A stretch of DNA of 64,000 nucleotides from Tupaia tana (lineage: Eukaryota; Chordata; Mammalia; Scandentia; Tupaiidae). The DNA is taken from contig JAKSZU010000011.1 in NCBI GenBank assembly GCA_026018925.1, forward strand, positions 10,799,485 to 10,863,484, given 5' to 3'. The notes below the pieces were generated by a model, which was given only the letters and a program-made list of their open reading frames with translations, did not search any database and was not told the origin of the DNA. Below, one piece after another: positions 44,804 to 55,980 of this stretch (position 1 is the stretch's first letter; every line of letters begins with the position of its first letter). Both the position numbers and the translations under genes were made by a program.

Positions 44804-45017
44804 CCTTTTTCTATAAGGTGCATGCGCTCACTGGAGAAACAGAAAGTGAAGGGGAATGGCCATGCCTTAATCCCTTCTCCTCCATTCTCCCCTTGAGATC
44901 TTGGGCATGCACTCACATGTGCCTGGTGTGAGTTTTAAGCTGCCCAATCTGAGACTCAAACCACGGTCGACTACGTGGGAGTCTAGTGATGTAACTATTA
45001 TGCAGTCTGCTAGTCCC
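44804..45017 (-). mobile_element. SINE family A, shortened tail
   Basis: TTTCTATAAGGTGCATGCGC begins the reversed right end and CTGCTAGTCCC the head. No poly-T beyond a few bases remains. Confidence 0.85.
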
Positions 45018-45349
45018 AGATACCACATCTTTAAACAAAATCACATTCTGGGGAGATAGAGGTTAGGGTTCAACATAACTGATTTTTGACTGGCGGGTAG
45101 GGTTGAGGACATAATTCAACCCATAATGTCTGCTAAGTGGAGTGTTAAGATGGGGTCTGTCCAAACATTATGCAAACTTACATGTCACTGAAGAAGAAAA
45201 GAGGAGTGGTCACGTTTGTCACTTACCTTACTGGAGAGATCTTAAGAAGTACCTGCTTAGGTCATCCTGAAAATGATTGCTCTTTTCCAAGTGTCAGTAC
45301 AAATGTTCTAGTGAGGCATGAGAAGTTACAGATAGAGAAGAGGAAAAGG

Positions 45350-45529
45350 GGGGCCAGCAGGTGGTGTGGTGGTTGAGGGTGCTGGACTCCCACATAACTG
45401 ATCATGATTCGAGTCCTGGACCTAGTGGCTTGCTTTCTCAATTTCCCTCTCTCGCTCTGTCCCTCTCTGGTCAAATTTAAATAAATAAATAAAGTAAAAT
45501 AAAATGATAAAAAAATAAGAGAGAGAGAG
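45350..45529 (+). mobile_element. SINE family B, 16-bp TSD
   Basis: AGAGAAGAGGAAAAGG lies at 45334-45349 and 45530-45545, perfect. The head GGGCCAGCAGGTGGTGTGGT and the body end TCTGGTCAAATTTAAAT define family B clearly. Confidence 0.94.
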
Positions 45530-45545
45530 AGAGAAGAGGAAAAGG

Positions 45546-46313
45546 AATGTCATCTCCTGGCTCACTCTACCTAGTGATAGAGTTGCAGGAAATTTGCATC
45601 ATGCATAATTAGAACTCTGGAATCGTGGCATTTCAGAATTGTATGAGTGCATAAGAATTCATTTTCTGGACTCCTTTTTTCTAAGCCTGTATCTACTCAG
45701 CCAGACGTGAAGGCAAGAATGACCTCACACTATCTCTGTGACGAGTCTGACCTGGGACTAACTCCTCTCTGTATTCATTTATTCATTCTTTATTATTTAT
45801 TCTGTCAAACGGTCATTCAATAAATATTTAACAAACCTCCTCTCTAGGCTAGTCAGTGGGTGGACCCAGAAATACAAACACATATAAATTATGCTTTCTG
45901 ATTTGAAATCTGGAATGCTACTTAAGATTTTATGAAACTACCTTCACTCTACCACATGCCACAGATTGGGAGGAAAAAGTACCCCTTCCAGGGCACTTCC
46001 AAACTGTCTTTTCCTCCTTACTGAATGTCCAGTACCTCTCTAGGCATTGGTTCTTTCTGTTACATTGTGGACTGCACTGATAGGATATGCCTTCCCCAAT
46101 TCAAATCACTTCAGGAAATATTCCAGAAACTCAACTGAAGGGTCTAACATGTGAGTTACCTGCAATTCAATGTCGTAGCAGCTTACTGAGAAATATCCTC
46201 AAGGGGCTCCCTTCCTATGGTGATAGTTAAGAAGTATCAGGTGTGGTTTTCTTTACATTCAATGCAACACTAATAGCAATGGTAGTTGAGCGTGTGTGTG
46301 TGTATGTGTGTGT
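45546..46313. other. flanking DNA with an L2/MIR-class fragment
   Basis: Positions about 45775-45870 (TTCATTCTTTATTATTTATT, then CATTCAATAAATATTTAACA) resemble the same fossil as at 19690. The rest is unassigned. Confidence 0.45.
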
Positions 46314-46330
46314 GTACTTTCATATTCCTG

Positions 46331-46600
46331 TTTTTTTTTTTTTTTTTTTTAGAGAGAGCATTTTACTATAGGACAAGTGCACTTACTGAAGAGATAAGGA
46401 GAGACAAAGAGATAGAAAGTGAGAAATCACCCCCAAAGGGGGATGGCCAAGTCACAATCCCTTCTCCATTCTCCTGTCAGGATTTTGGGCATGCACACAT
46501 GTGCTCCTGGCATGAGTTTTAAGCCACGGGGCCTGGGACTCAAACCACGGTTGACTACATGGGAGTCCAGCAATATATATTACGCCATCTGCTGATCCCA
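46331..46600 (-). mobile_element. SINE family A, TSD
   Basis: GTACTTTCATATTCC (46314) recurs as GTACTTTCATACTCT (46601). A poly-T of 20 begins the reversed element. Confidence 0.93.
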
Positions 46601-46616
46601 GTACTTTCATACTCTT

Positions 46617-47795
46617 AACTTTGAAATTTAGAACACTTCCAGTTTGATTTAATCTGGTTATTTTGACTGCCTTAAGCATAAAATGGGACTACAACACTAA
46701 ATGATTAAAAAGGTTGGTGCATGTTTTTCCTCACTCTTAACATATATAAATCCTTTCTGTATCTTCAAATACAGATTTAGAAAAAAAGGAATCCAAAAAA
46801 CAGTTCACTTTAGCTGTGTGGTTCCTGCGTGAGCTTGCACTGAACACTTTTAGCTAGGCCTATGGAATGTCATTTCTCTACATAATGTTGGAGTCATTCT
46901 TCTGACTAGAACAATGTTGTATGCTACAATTCTCTCCTCTGGTGCCAATGGCAGACATCACTAATCAATTATGGAACCCTTTCCTGCTGAGACCAGTCAA
47001 TAGCCTCAGAAAGCCCTTCTACACACAAAGCTCCAATAGCCAGCAGGCATAAACTGTAGTTGGAATTAGCACAAGGAATAAATCCTATTTGCCTAACAGC
47101 TCAGTGAGAGGCAACAGTCAGGATAGATCAAGCATCTTCCTATTACTGTATATAGCCATGCTTTTAGAATTCTGTTCCAATTACATACCTTTCTTGACCC
47201 AAACTGAAACATTTATGAAATGGAGGGGATGAGACTGCAAGGGGCACCAACATCATTGGTTATGATGGGCTTTTTACTGAAAGACATCACTGATTTACAG
47301 CTGAAGGAAATGCACACGAGTTAGCTCTTCCAAAGCAAAGTGGCAATGAAGAGCATGCCAGATGAATACCAAAGATAATTGCCATGCAGAGTCTCCCAGA
47401 TAGTCACGTGCAGATTCCGTGCATCATTATAACATTTTCTCTTTGGTTGGAATTTATTAATATTTTATTCAAAACCGCTATGCATTAACCTACAAAAATA
47501 TATTTCCCTATAAAAAGGGGAGGTCTGCTGTGAACACATTTCACATAGAGGTGATATTTTCTTGGCTTGTAGCTCCCTTTAACCAGTGTTCTATGTCAGT
47601 ATAAGCTGTTCTCCATCCCTCTGTGTTCTACCATTAGATTGTGCCCTTGGCATCTGAATCCTGTTTCTAGCTTCCATAATGTTAAGCACAGCATGGACAG
47701 TAGTATCTAGCTACATGTGATTAAAACAAAAATTACTGTGCCCCCCTCCTTTTTAAATTTTTTTTTTTTTTTGGCCCTTTAAAGATGTTTTTCTA
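46617..47795. other. 1.2-kb repeat-free AT-rich DNA
   Basis: It includes TTGGTTGGAATTTATTAATA and a T-run at 47757-47772. No repeat or gene is recognised. Confidence 0.4.
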
Positions 47796-47881
47796 GGGGC
47801 CAGCAGGTGGCATAGTGGCTAAGGGCGCTAGTCTCCCACACAGCCGACCATGGTTCAAGTCCTGGGCCTGGCAATTTGCTT

Positions 47882-47928
<47 letters not shown>

Positions 47929-47962
47929 AAATTAAAATTAATTAATTAATTATTTTAAAAAA
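47796..47962 (+). mobile_element. SINE family B with expanded (CT)n
   Basis: GGGCCAGCAGGTGGCATAGT and ATGGTTCAAGTCCTGGGC form the head. The family's CT-rich segment is a pure CT run at 47887-47924, then GGTCAAATTAAAATTAATTA. Confidence 0.92.
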
Positions 47963-49427
47963 TAAGTTCTGTTCTATAAAAAAAAAAAAAGAGAAGTTTT
48001 TAAAAGCCTGAGTTAACTGATTGGATATAACTCACTGATCTGATCCAATTGGGCACAAATTGGTCATTAATACAGCCAGATAAATCAACAGCAACCCCTG
48101 ATTCTCTGTCAGGAAATAGACACTATCTAGATAAGCCATGTATTGGCTGAGTGCCAAGCTAAGGGCAAGTTACTGAATAGATGCCATCATTAAAATAACC
48201 AAGGTAACTGGGCTGAAAAAGACCAATTTTGTTATTGCTAGCTACCTTCAAATTTCAAAATACTAATTTGATCCTGGAACTACTTCAGTGGATGGATGTC
48301 CATTCCGGCAGCCTGTGCTTTGGTGAAGATATTGAATAACAGCCGAGCAGAGCTGAGGCAGGGTCTGCAGAGCCAGGAACCAATTAAAGGGGAAGGGTTG
48401 GCCCCAACGATGGTTGGCAAGGGGGTTTTTGGAGCCCTGTAGAACTACGTTTCGATCTTTGCTTCAGGGTGTGGTTTTCTAATTTATTTAGTAAATCCGA
48501 GCTCAGCAACTGATGGTGCCTGCTCATTTTGCACCATATTTATTCCTCAGGCTGCCGAGCCTAGCAGTTCAAGCTTAGGGAGAGGAAATAAACTCTCTCA
48601 AACCATCTGTCAGGAGGAATCACCTACTGACAAGTAAACACTGGTGTCTGCAGGACGAGGTCATGGGGGTTTTGGATGTGGGGACAGAGGTGACTATGGG
48701 TTGTGGACAATCACAGATCAAAAAGAGAAAATGAGCCTGAGATCCTCCGGGACTTAGAGCATGGGAGTAAGCACAAACCCAGTGAACTTACATGTGGTTA
48801 GTGAAGCGAAGGATTTGTTTGGAACCAAGCAGTCAGCCCAGACGGGTTCCATGGGAAAAAGAGGTCAAGGCAGGGCAGTGAGTTAAACCTGGCAGCCTGG
48901 AAGACTTCAGAGCAGGAAAGGTGATAAGTCAATATCCATCCAGCAGTTGGGAATAAGGATGTCCATGAGAACGGACAGGCAGGGCAAGGCATTGTCACTG
49001 GGTCGAGTCACTGTGACAGGGACCCTGGCCAAGAAGTGACTTATAAGCTTCTCACATGAGCAGATATTTATTACAAAGCATGGCTTCTCCCAAGCTTGCA
49101 GGCAGAAATATCTAGAGATACAACTGATGTGTGGGACAGGCCCTCTCGGCCACGTATGAGGACAGTCTGTGACTACTTGGCCTTGGAGTTGGCTGTACTA
49201 AGTTCCTCCACATCACATCCACCCCAGACCCCTCTGGAGGCCTCACACCCAACCCTGAGTGGGTATCTTTTTTGCTTATTTAATGAGTTTGTGTGTTTAC
49301 TTATTCATTTAACCTCCATACTACCTGCTGGCCTTCCCTTCGATTCTTTCAGTTAAGTATCTTTCCAAGTTTTTTTTTTTTTTTTAATCTATGTGTTCCC
49401 ATATTTGTTTATATCCCTCCAGAGGAT
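47963..49427. other. 1.5-kb SINE-free flanking DNA
   Basis: No repeat or gene is recognised. An AT-rich stretch near 48470-48560 (TTCTAATTTATTTAGTAAAT) could be a conserved non-coding element; this is a guess. Confidence 0.35.
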
Positions 49428-49680
49428 TTTTTTTTAATTTTTAATTTTCTACAAGGTGCATATGCTTGATGAAGAGAGAGAGGGAAAGTAAGAAAGTATC
49501 CCCCCATAGGGCGTGGTCACACTGCAATCCCTTCTTCTCCGTTTTTTTTTTCCTTTTGGGATTTTGAACAAGTGTACACATGCACTTGTCATGTTTTCAA
49601 GCTGCCAGGTCTGAGTCTCAGACTGTGAGTCAGCCATGTGAGGTCTGGCTGCCTGAACCACTATGCCAGCTGCTGGCCCT
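49428..49680 (-). mobile_element. SINE family D
   Basis: TTTCTACAAGGTGCATATGC, then GCTGCCAGGTCTGAGTCTCA, then CAGCTGCTGGCCCT read as a reversed diverged copy. Confidence 0.83.
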
Positions 49681-49907
49681 CTCCTAGAATAATTTTTAAA
49701 ACGTTTAATTGCAGAATATGCCCTCTGAGAGAGAAGAGAGAGAATTGGCAAAGGAACTTGGTCATAATTCTCATTTCTTAAATGTTCAATGTGCCACCTC
49801 AGAATTTTCTTATTCCTCGGTCTCTTCACCTTTATAAAGATTACACAGTGTGGGACAGTAATTCTTAATGAGGAACCGATGGTGGAACTCATGAAATTAT
49901 TAGCAAA

Positions 49908-49941
<34 letters not shown>

Positions 49942-50544
49942 AATTTTAGGAGACATTTTATCAAGGAATCAAATTAATTCAGACCCCAGAAGAAAACATG
50001 TAAACATGTAAACATGTAGATAGGGTGAAAACCCTAAGGATTAAATTCAGGAGACGTGAATTCCAAGAGTAAAGCTTTTTTGTAGTAGTTTGGTGACCAG
50101 CACACAACATCCCATGACTCAGTTTCCTTGGTTGTAAAATAGAGATGAGAAAACCGACCTTTCATACAACTCTAGGTTGTGAAAATCAAATGAGATCATG
50201 AATGTTGACGCGTTTAGGAAACTCCAAGTGTTCTTGTTCTGCCAGATCTCTCAATTACATAAACACAGAAGGGCTGGTTCAAAAGTCAAACCAAACCAGT
50301 TCTGGAAGCAAAGGACATGCTGTTTTAGAAGCATGGTACATGTTCTCTGTAATGTTAGAATCTTACCGAATTCCTCATTAGCTTTGTGTACACATGCAAA
50401 AGGGACAGAGCATCATGGAAATTATTCTGTTTATTAAATCAATCAATTGTCTGGATATTTGGACAACTACAGCTGTAAAATGCTTACTTTAGTCCTTCTA
50501 TCTGAATGCCATTCTCCCTTTTGGTGTGTAAACATGACTAAGGG
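49681..50544. other. flanking DNA with (TG)n and a MIR piece
   Basis: A (GT)14 run is at 49911-49938. At about 50085-50200 GACTCAGTTTCCTTGGTTGT and AAATCAAATGAGATCATGAA are plus-strand MIR strings. Confidence 0.6.
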
Positions 50545-50805
50545 CTGGACCAGTTCAGTGGGGACACAGTTAAGGGAACTGGATCCCACATGGCCAACCG
50601 CAGTTCAAATCTTGGCCCCTGCAGCCTGAAAACATGCCGGGATGTGTGCATGAGTACCTCAAATCTCAACAGGATGGAGAAATGGAGGAGAAGAGATTGT
50701 AGTGTGACCATGCTGTATCTGGGGGGTGTGTTCTCTGTCTCTCTGCCTCTCTCTGGAGAGCCTGTACACCTTCTGGCAAAAAACAACAACAACAACAACA
50801 ACAAA
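50545..50805 (+). mobile_element. SINE family D
   Basis: The head is GACCAGTTCAGTGGGGACAC, box-B relic GCAGTTCAAATCTTGG, and right end GAGAGCCTGTACACCTTC, then (AAC)n. Confidence 0.85.
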
Positions 50806-51343
50806 ACAAGCAGACAAACATTACCATTACCGAGGGCGCACCCCTGTGTGAATAGCTGTCCTAAGCGGTTTCTGCATTTAGCTCTGTGCGGCATTGACTG
50901 CTACCAGCTCCAGTGACAGCCAGTTCTGAGGAGAGGAAGGAATAGTTCAATATTTCCCTCCACCAGAGAAGTGCCCTGACCTCAGCCCTGGATGATTTGG
51001 AATCTAAGGCCAGTGTGATCCCAGCTAGCAAATTAAACAATGAGCCAGATCCAAAGAGGTTGGCGTGAGAATCTGGAGGAACAAGGTCACACTTTATTAC
51101 CAAGAGAGTAACACCTTTTAATTGGTTAACACAACAAATAAAGAGGTGACAGTCTTTCTAGCTGCCTTCTGATTTGCTCACACCTTAAACGGTCTGAGAA
51201 AACAAAATCCTTTCCTCACTTAATTCGAAAGCTGTGATTTTGATTAGGAAACAAAAAGCCACACAGGAAAAAGTCAGCGACAATGCAAAACACAAGGCAG
51301 TTTCCAACTGACGAGAACTAAATTTATTAGAAAGTCTCTTTTA
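50806..51343. other. flanking DNA, no recognised element
   Basis: No repeat or gene is recognised. Confidence 0.4.
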
Positions 51344-51605
51344 GAGGCCAGCAGGCGGCGTGGTGATTAAGGCCCTGAACTCCCACATGGCTGACCAGTT
51401 TGATTTCTGAACCTGGTAGCTTGGAAATCATGCCAAGCACATGTGCATGGGTACCCAAAATCCCAGAAGGAGAATGGAAGAAAAGGGATTGCAGCATGGC
51501 CATCCTCCTGGTGGTGATTTCTCACTTTCCTTGTCACTATCTCTGTCTGTTTCTCTCAGTGAGCGCATACATGCTATGAGGAAAAAGGAAAAAAAAAAAA
51601 AAAAC
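51344..51605 (+). mobile_element. SINE family A/D
   Basis: The head is GGCCAGCAGGCGGCGTGGTG, with right end GAGCGCATACATGCTATGAG and an A-tail. Confidence 0.88.
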
Positions 51606-51969
51606 CCTTAAAAACGTCCCCTTTAAAAGCATGCATAATTAAGTAAAAATAACTTTGTTAATGCAATATTAAGAGGAAAACTTCAACGTTATGGGATGTC
51701 AAGAAAAGAAAACCTACATCATGTAGGATGTACATGGGAGACATGGGTTTATAAAGATTTTAATTTTGAGTAATAATACTTATGTCAGCTTCATGGATCC
51801 TCCCCCAAATTTGCTTCTTTCCTTCTTTGGCTCAGTCATCCCAGTCAGTCAAGAAGGCTAGAAAAAACAAACTGAATAGCTAAAAGCATTGTTTTTACGT
51901 CTAAAAGAGTACCTGAAGTTAAAGGCATTTAGAACAGCCTTAAAATTTTTTAAAGTACAGTTGTGGAGT
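51606..51969. other. flanking DNA, no recognised element
   Basis: No repeat or gene is recognised. Confidence 0.4.
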
Positions 51970-52198
51970 GGGACCAGCAGATGGCATAGTGATTATGTCA
52001 CTGGACTCCCATGTAGTTGACTGTGATTCGAGTTCCAGACCTGGTGGCTTAAAATCCACGCTGGGTGCATGTGCATGCATGCCCAAAATCCCTAGAGGAG
52101 AATGAAGGAGAAGTGATTGCGGTGTGACCACCCCCCCCCCCCACACACCCCTGCCAGGATTTCTCACTTTCTGTCTCTGTTAACCACACACACATCAT

Positions 52199-52230
<32 letters not shown>
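51970..52230 (+). mobile_element. SINE family A
   Basis: GGGACCAGCAGATGGCATAG begins it. The middle C-run is expanded to about 14 C, and the A-tail is about 29 long. AAAGTACAG is at 51951-51959 and 52228-52236 as a TSD overlapping the A-tail. Confidence 0.91.
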
Positions 52231-52233
<3 letters not shown>

Positions 52234-52236
52234 CAG

Positions 52237-52420
52237 GGGCCAGCAGATAGCATGGTTAAGGCACTTGACTCTCACATGGCTGACCATGGTTCTAGTCCTA
52301 GACCTGCCAGCTTGCTTTCTCACTTCCCTCTCTCTCTCTGTCCCTCTCTGGTCAAATTAAAACAGATAAACAAATGAAGTTAAACAAAATAATTCTTTTT
52401 TTTTTTTTTTAAAGAAGTAC
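52237..52420 (+). mobile_element. SINE family B following family A
   Basis: GGGCCAGCAGATAGCATGG to CTCTCTGGTCAAATTAAA, then an A/T tail. It starts at the right TSD copy of the preceding SINE. Confidence 0.88.
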
Positions 52421-52549
52421 TGCTGTTATCATTATAATTTATTCAACACAGGAATGGCTGTCAGGATGGTTGTGAAGCTTCTGAGCTCTATAAGACAACT
52501 AGAGGGTTTCCTTTCCAATTGAACCCACTTCCAAATTGTAGTCGACATT

Positions 52550-52674
52550 TATGGTTATAAGCAATGATACAGAGAGACAAAAAGAGACACAGAGAGAAAG
52601 AGAAAGTAGCCCCCAGTGGAGCATAGTCATGCTGCACTCCCTTCTCCATATCTTCATCCTATTGGGAATTGGGG

Positions 52675-52718
<44 letters not shown>

Positions 52719-52812
52719 CCTTGTGTTTTCCTCAAGCCACTGAGGACCAGATTCCAACCATGACCGACCATGAGGAAGCCAACTCTCTTACCTCCTAGAC
52801 TATGGGGCCAGT
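52550..52812 (-). mobile_element. SINE family D with internal (CA)n
   Basis: CAGAGAGACAAAAAGAGACA leads to CATGACCGACCATGAGG and the reversed head ending TATGGGGCCAG. The CACACG stretch of the family is a pure CA run at 52678-52715. Confidence 0.85.
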
Positions 52813-52823
52813 CTGGCTCTGGT

Positions 52824-52892
52824 TGGTTTGTTTGTTTGTTTGTTTCTTTCTTTCTTTCTTTCTTTCCTTCTTTCTTTCCTTCTTTTTCTTTT
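52824..52892. repeat. (TTTG)n then (TTTC)n microsatellite
   Basis: GTTT units change to TTTC and CTTC units, ending next to the T-rich start of the following reversed SINE. Confidence 0.93.
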
Positions 52893-53077
52893 TTTTAAGA
52901 TTTATTTTATTTAACTTTTATTTATTTACTTATTTTAATTTGACCAGAGAGGGACACAGTGAGAGAGAGGGAGAGAGAAAGGGAAAGTGAAAAAGCAAGC
53001 CACCAGGTCCAGGGCTCAAACCGTGGTTTGCCATGTGGGAGTCCAGTGCCCTTAACCACCACACCACCTACCAGCCC
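52893..53077 (-). mobile_element. SINE family B
   Basis: AATTTGACCAGAGAGGGACA and GCTCAAACCGTGG, then CCACCTACCAGCCCC is the reversed family B. Confidence 0.9.
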
Positions 53078-53118
53078 CAAGGTAAGAAGGACTCCAGCCC
53101 AGAGATAAGTGGGATTTG

Positions 53119-53199
53119 AATGAGAGTGGGATTTGAACCCATACATACAGAGCACAGTGAATTAGCAGTCCATCACCTTAACCACTTGGCCGCCTCATA
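53119..53199 (-). pseudogene. tRNA-Ser(GCU)-like pseudogene
   Basis: Reading the minus strand gives GCGGCCAAGTGGTTAAGGTG (D-arm and box A), GGACTGCTAATTCA (anticodon loop with GCT), a long variable arm with TGTGCTCTGTATGTAT, and GGGTTCAAATCCC (T-arm and box B). This is the layout of mammalian tRNA-Ser-GCU. The acceptor stem pairs poorly and no CCA is present, so it is probably a dead copy or a tRNA-derived retrocopy. GTGGGATTTGAA is duplicated just after its 3' end. Confidence 0.7.
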
Positions 53200-54109
53200 C
53201 CACCCAATTCTTGTTTCTTTAGTTTTTCTCTAAGTCTTTTTTCTGTTCCAGGACCTCATGCCGGATACCACTTTACATTTAGTCATCATGTTTCTTAGCC
53301 TCTGACAGTTTCTCAGACTTCCCCTGTTTTTAATGAGTTCCCTCCTGATTCTCTGGTCGTTTCTTTAGTGCCTTCAAAATCTACTTTACAGACACCTCCA
53401 AGATGGAAGCTTTTCATCCCTTTTGGAGCCCGTTTACTAATATCTCTCACTTGTCCTTCGTATTTCCCACTTCTATCAAACATCATGTTTTTTCCTCTCT
53501 GGCATGTACAGAGTCTCAGCAGTTGAGTTGCAAAGAAAAGAATACAGAAGATACTAGGAGAAGATGTGATTCAAGATATCTCTTGGGTGGCATATTATTT
53601 TTAATTAATGTTGCTGCCACTTTCTCATTTTCTCAGCCAAATTAATTCAAAAAGAATTGTGTTGGCATCTGCGGCAGCAAATGGAGAGGAACAGCAGTCT
53701 AAAGGGAGGGGGTGACTGTCCCCCATCCCCGATCTGGGTAGTTTGGAGCAATTCACAATCACATGCAGATCGACAGAGTGTGGCAAGTCTATAAGTTGGA
53801 GTTGATTGCTCCAGGGACACATTTTCGCCACAACTGGCAGCAGCTCCTACTTTCCATTATGCTGAGAGACTCTGAGGGAGACGCCTTCCTGATGAGTTCT
53901 CTGAAGTTACATGGCCAGCATAGGGGTGCACAGGGGTGAAAATAAGCAGAACCTCCCACCCCTAACACCGCCCTGTTTATTTCCCAAAATGACAGGCATC
54001 AAAGGGTAGAATCCACTCCCTCTGCTTTTCCCTCAGGTCATTCCTTCCTTACTCCCCACTCTGGATTATCACACCTCTACCACCCCCTGAGAAAGTCAGA
54101 TGGTGGCCA
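53200..54109. other. flanking DNA, possible old LINE piece
   Basis: At about 53250-53345 the strings CAGGACCTCATGCCGGATAC and CTCTGACAGTTTCTCAGACT resemble a decayed L1 fragment; this is weak. The rest is unassigned. Confidence 0.4.
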
Positions 54110-54414
54110 CCCACACTGATGCAGCAGCAAAGCAATGCTCCATGATGCTGAAACTACACGGGAAGGTCCTGGGTTCATGTCCCGAGGTCTGTCTGTACAC
54201 AATGGCAGTGTGCACATGCATGTCCATAATCCAGGTTGGCTGGGGTTAGGGGTGGGATTGCAGTGTGAAGACTCTCTTTTTCTTTTTCCTTTTCCTTTTC
54301 CTTTTCCTTTTCCTTTTCCTTTTCCTTTTCCTTTTCCTTTTCCTTTTCCTTTTCCTTTCCTTTCCTTTCCTTTCCTTTCCTTTCCTTTCCTTTCCTTTCC
54401 TTTTCTTTTCTTTT

Positions 54415-54469
<55 letters not shown>

Positions 54470-54490
54470 CTTTCATAGATGAAAGGAAAG
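54110..54490 (+). mobile_element. SINE family C with giant pyrimidine tail
   Basis: CAGCAAAGCAATGCTCCATG, GGGTTCATGTCCCGAGG and CCAGGTTGGCTGGGGTTAG form the body. Its CT-rich segment has grown into a 190-bp microsatellite before the terminal TTTCATAGATGAAAGG. Confidence 0.88.
54276..54465. repeat. compound (TTTTCC)n(TTTCC)n(TTTTC)n(TC)n
   Basis: Four successive pure blocks lie at about 54284-54355, 54356-54402, 54402-54420 and 54420-54465. All plus-strand bases are pyrimidines. Confidence 0.96.
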
Positions 54491-54648
54491 AAGGAAGGGA
54501 AAAAATCAGATGGTTTCCTTTAAGTTTGACTCAACAAACATTCCAGAGGACCAAGTTCCTGTGAGTACCTATGGTTGATACTAGAGGCACAAAGAGAACA
54601 AGATATGCCCAGCTCCAGTACAGAGAAAATATCAAACTCTACAAGACT

Positions 54649-54835
54649 GGGGCCAGCTGGTGGCGTGGTGGTTAAGGCTCTGGACACCCACAGGCCCACC
54701 ACAATTTAAGTGCCAGACCTGGAGGTTTGCTGTTTTACTCTCTTTCTCTTTCTAGTGAGCACATATGTCCTATAGCACATTAAAAAATAATAATAATAAT
54801 AGCAAATAAAATCAAATAGATAATTCTTTTAAAAA
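54649..54835 (+). mobile_element. SINE family B/A hybrid-like
   Basis: GGGCCAGCTGGTGGCGTGGT heads it. The short body then ends GTGAGCACATATGTCCTATA, a family A right end, followed by (AAT)n. It may be an internally deleted family A copy. Confidence 0.83.
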
Positions 54836-54951
54836 ACAAAAACTAAACTATACATTACCTTTAGTATATAGACCAACATTTTTGAAATATGTTATGTACA
54901 TTGACTCAGTGGCTTTTATCCATTTTTTATTTTTCAAAAGTTTATATTTTG

Positions 54952-55203
54952 GGGGCCAGCAGTTAGCGTAATGGCTATGTCGCTGGACTCCCATGTAGTC
55001 GACCGCGGTTCGCGTCCCCCACCCGGTGACTTAAAACTCACGCTGGGCGTGTGTGCGTGTGTGCCCAAGATCCCGAGAAAAGAAAGGAGGAGAAGGGATT
55101 GCGGCGTGACCATCCCCCTGGGGGGCTGATTTCTTGCTTTCTGTCTCTCTGTCTCTGTCTGTCTGGCGAGCGCACGCGCCCTATAGCAAAAACCTCTAAA
55201 AAA
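54952..55203 (+). mobile_element. SINE family A, young, perfect 16-bp TSD
   Basis: AAAAGTTTATATTTTG flanks it at 54936-54951 and 55204-55219. The head GGCCAGCAGTTAGCGTAATG, box B GCGGTTCGCGTCCCC and the right end GCGAGCGCACGCGCCCTATA retain nearly all CpGs. Confidence 0.96.
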
Positions 55204-55309
55204 AAAAGTTTATATTTTGTTTCTAGACAAGTGTATTTATTAGTAATAGCCTTTAAATTTCACAAATAGTATATACATGCATTCTTCTTTTTAAAAAATT
55301 AAAGTATTG

Positions 55310-55563
55310 GGGCCAGCAGGTGCCATAATGGTTACATTGCTGGACTCCCACACAGTTGACTAGGGTTCAAGTCCCAGAACTGGTGGCTTAAAACTCATGC
55401 CGGGCACATGTGCCTGCATGTCCAAGATTCCAAGAGGAGTATGGAAGAGAAGGGATTACAGCATGACCATCCCCCTGCGGGGTGATTTCTCGCTTTCTCT
55501 TTTTCTCTCTCTGTCTCTCCAGTGAGTGCATGCACATTATGGCAAAAATCTCTCTAAAGAAAA
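55310..55563 (+). mobile_element. SINE family A (older)
   Basis: Flanks AAATTAAAGTATT and AAATCAAAATATT are an imperfect TSD. The head is GGGCCAGCAGGTGCCATAAT. Confidence 0.9.
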
Positions 55564-55724
55564 AATCAAAATATTATAGATGAAACCAAAGTTCCCTTTA
55601 ATGGGTACATTGGTCTATCCCAAACCCAACTACACTTCTTCCTTCCCAAATCCTGTGGCGACTGCTGTTTTGAGTTTTTGTCTATCTTTCCAGATAAAAA
55701 GTACATTAAAATATACATGCTTAG

Positions 55725-55980
55725 GGTAAGCAGGTGGTGTAGTGGTTAAGGTGCTGGACTCCCACATGGCCAACCGTGGTTTAAGTCCTGGAACTGGTGG
55801 CTTGAAACTTATGCCGGGCACGTGTGCGTGCATGCCCAAAATTTCCAGAGGAGAATGGAGTAAGAAGGTATTGCAGTGTGGCCATCCTCCCTGGGAAGTG
55901 ATTTCTTGCTTTATGTCTCTTTGTCTTTTTCTGTGACTCTGGTGAGTGCACATGCCCTATAGCAAAAATCTCTAAAAAAT
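55725..55980 (+). mobile_element. SINE family A (older)
   Basis: GTAAGCAGGTGGTGTAGTGG to GCCCTATAGCAAAAATCTC. It is the third family A copy in the same orientation within 1.1 kb. Confidence 0.9.

Larger units (their letters stand above)
44309..45129 (+). mobile_element. ancient repeat of the TTAGCTTCCTAGGGCTGC type, split by SINEs
   Basis: TTAGCTTCCTAGGGCTGCTA, GACAGAAATTTATTGACTCA and CTCTCTCCTTGGCTTGCAGG and, after the SINEs, GACATAATTCAACCCATAAT form one element common in placental genomes. I do not assert its family name. Confidence 0.7.

Noticed and set aside
54135..54564. Phe/Pro/Leu-repeat and Lys/Arg/Glu-repeat open frames
   Set aside because: Both are translations of the TTTTCC/TC microsatellite.
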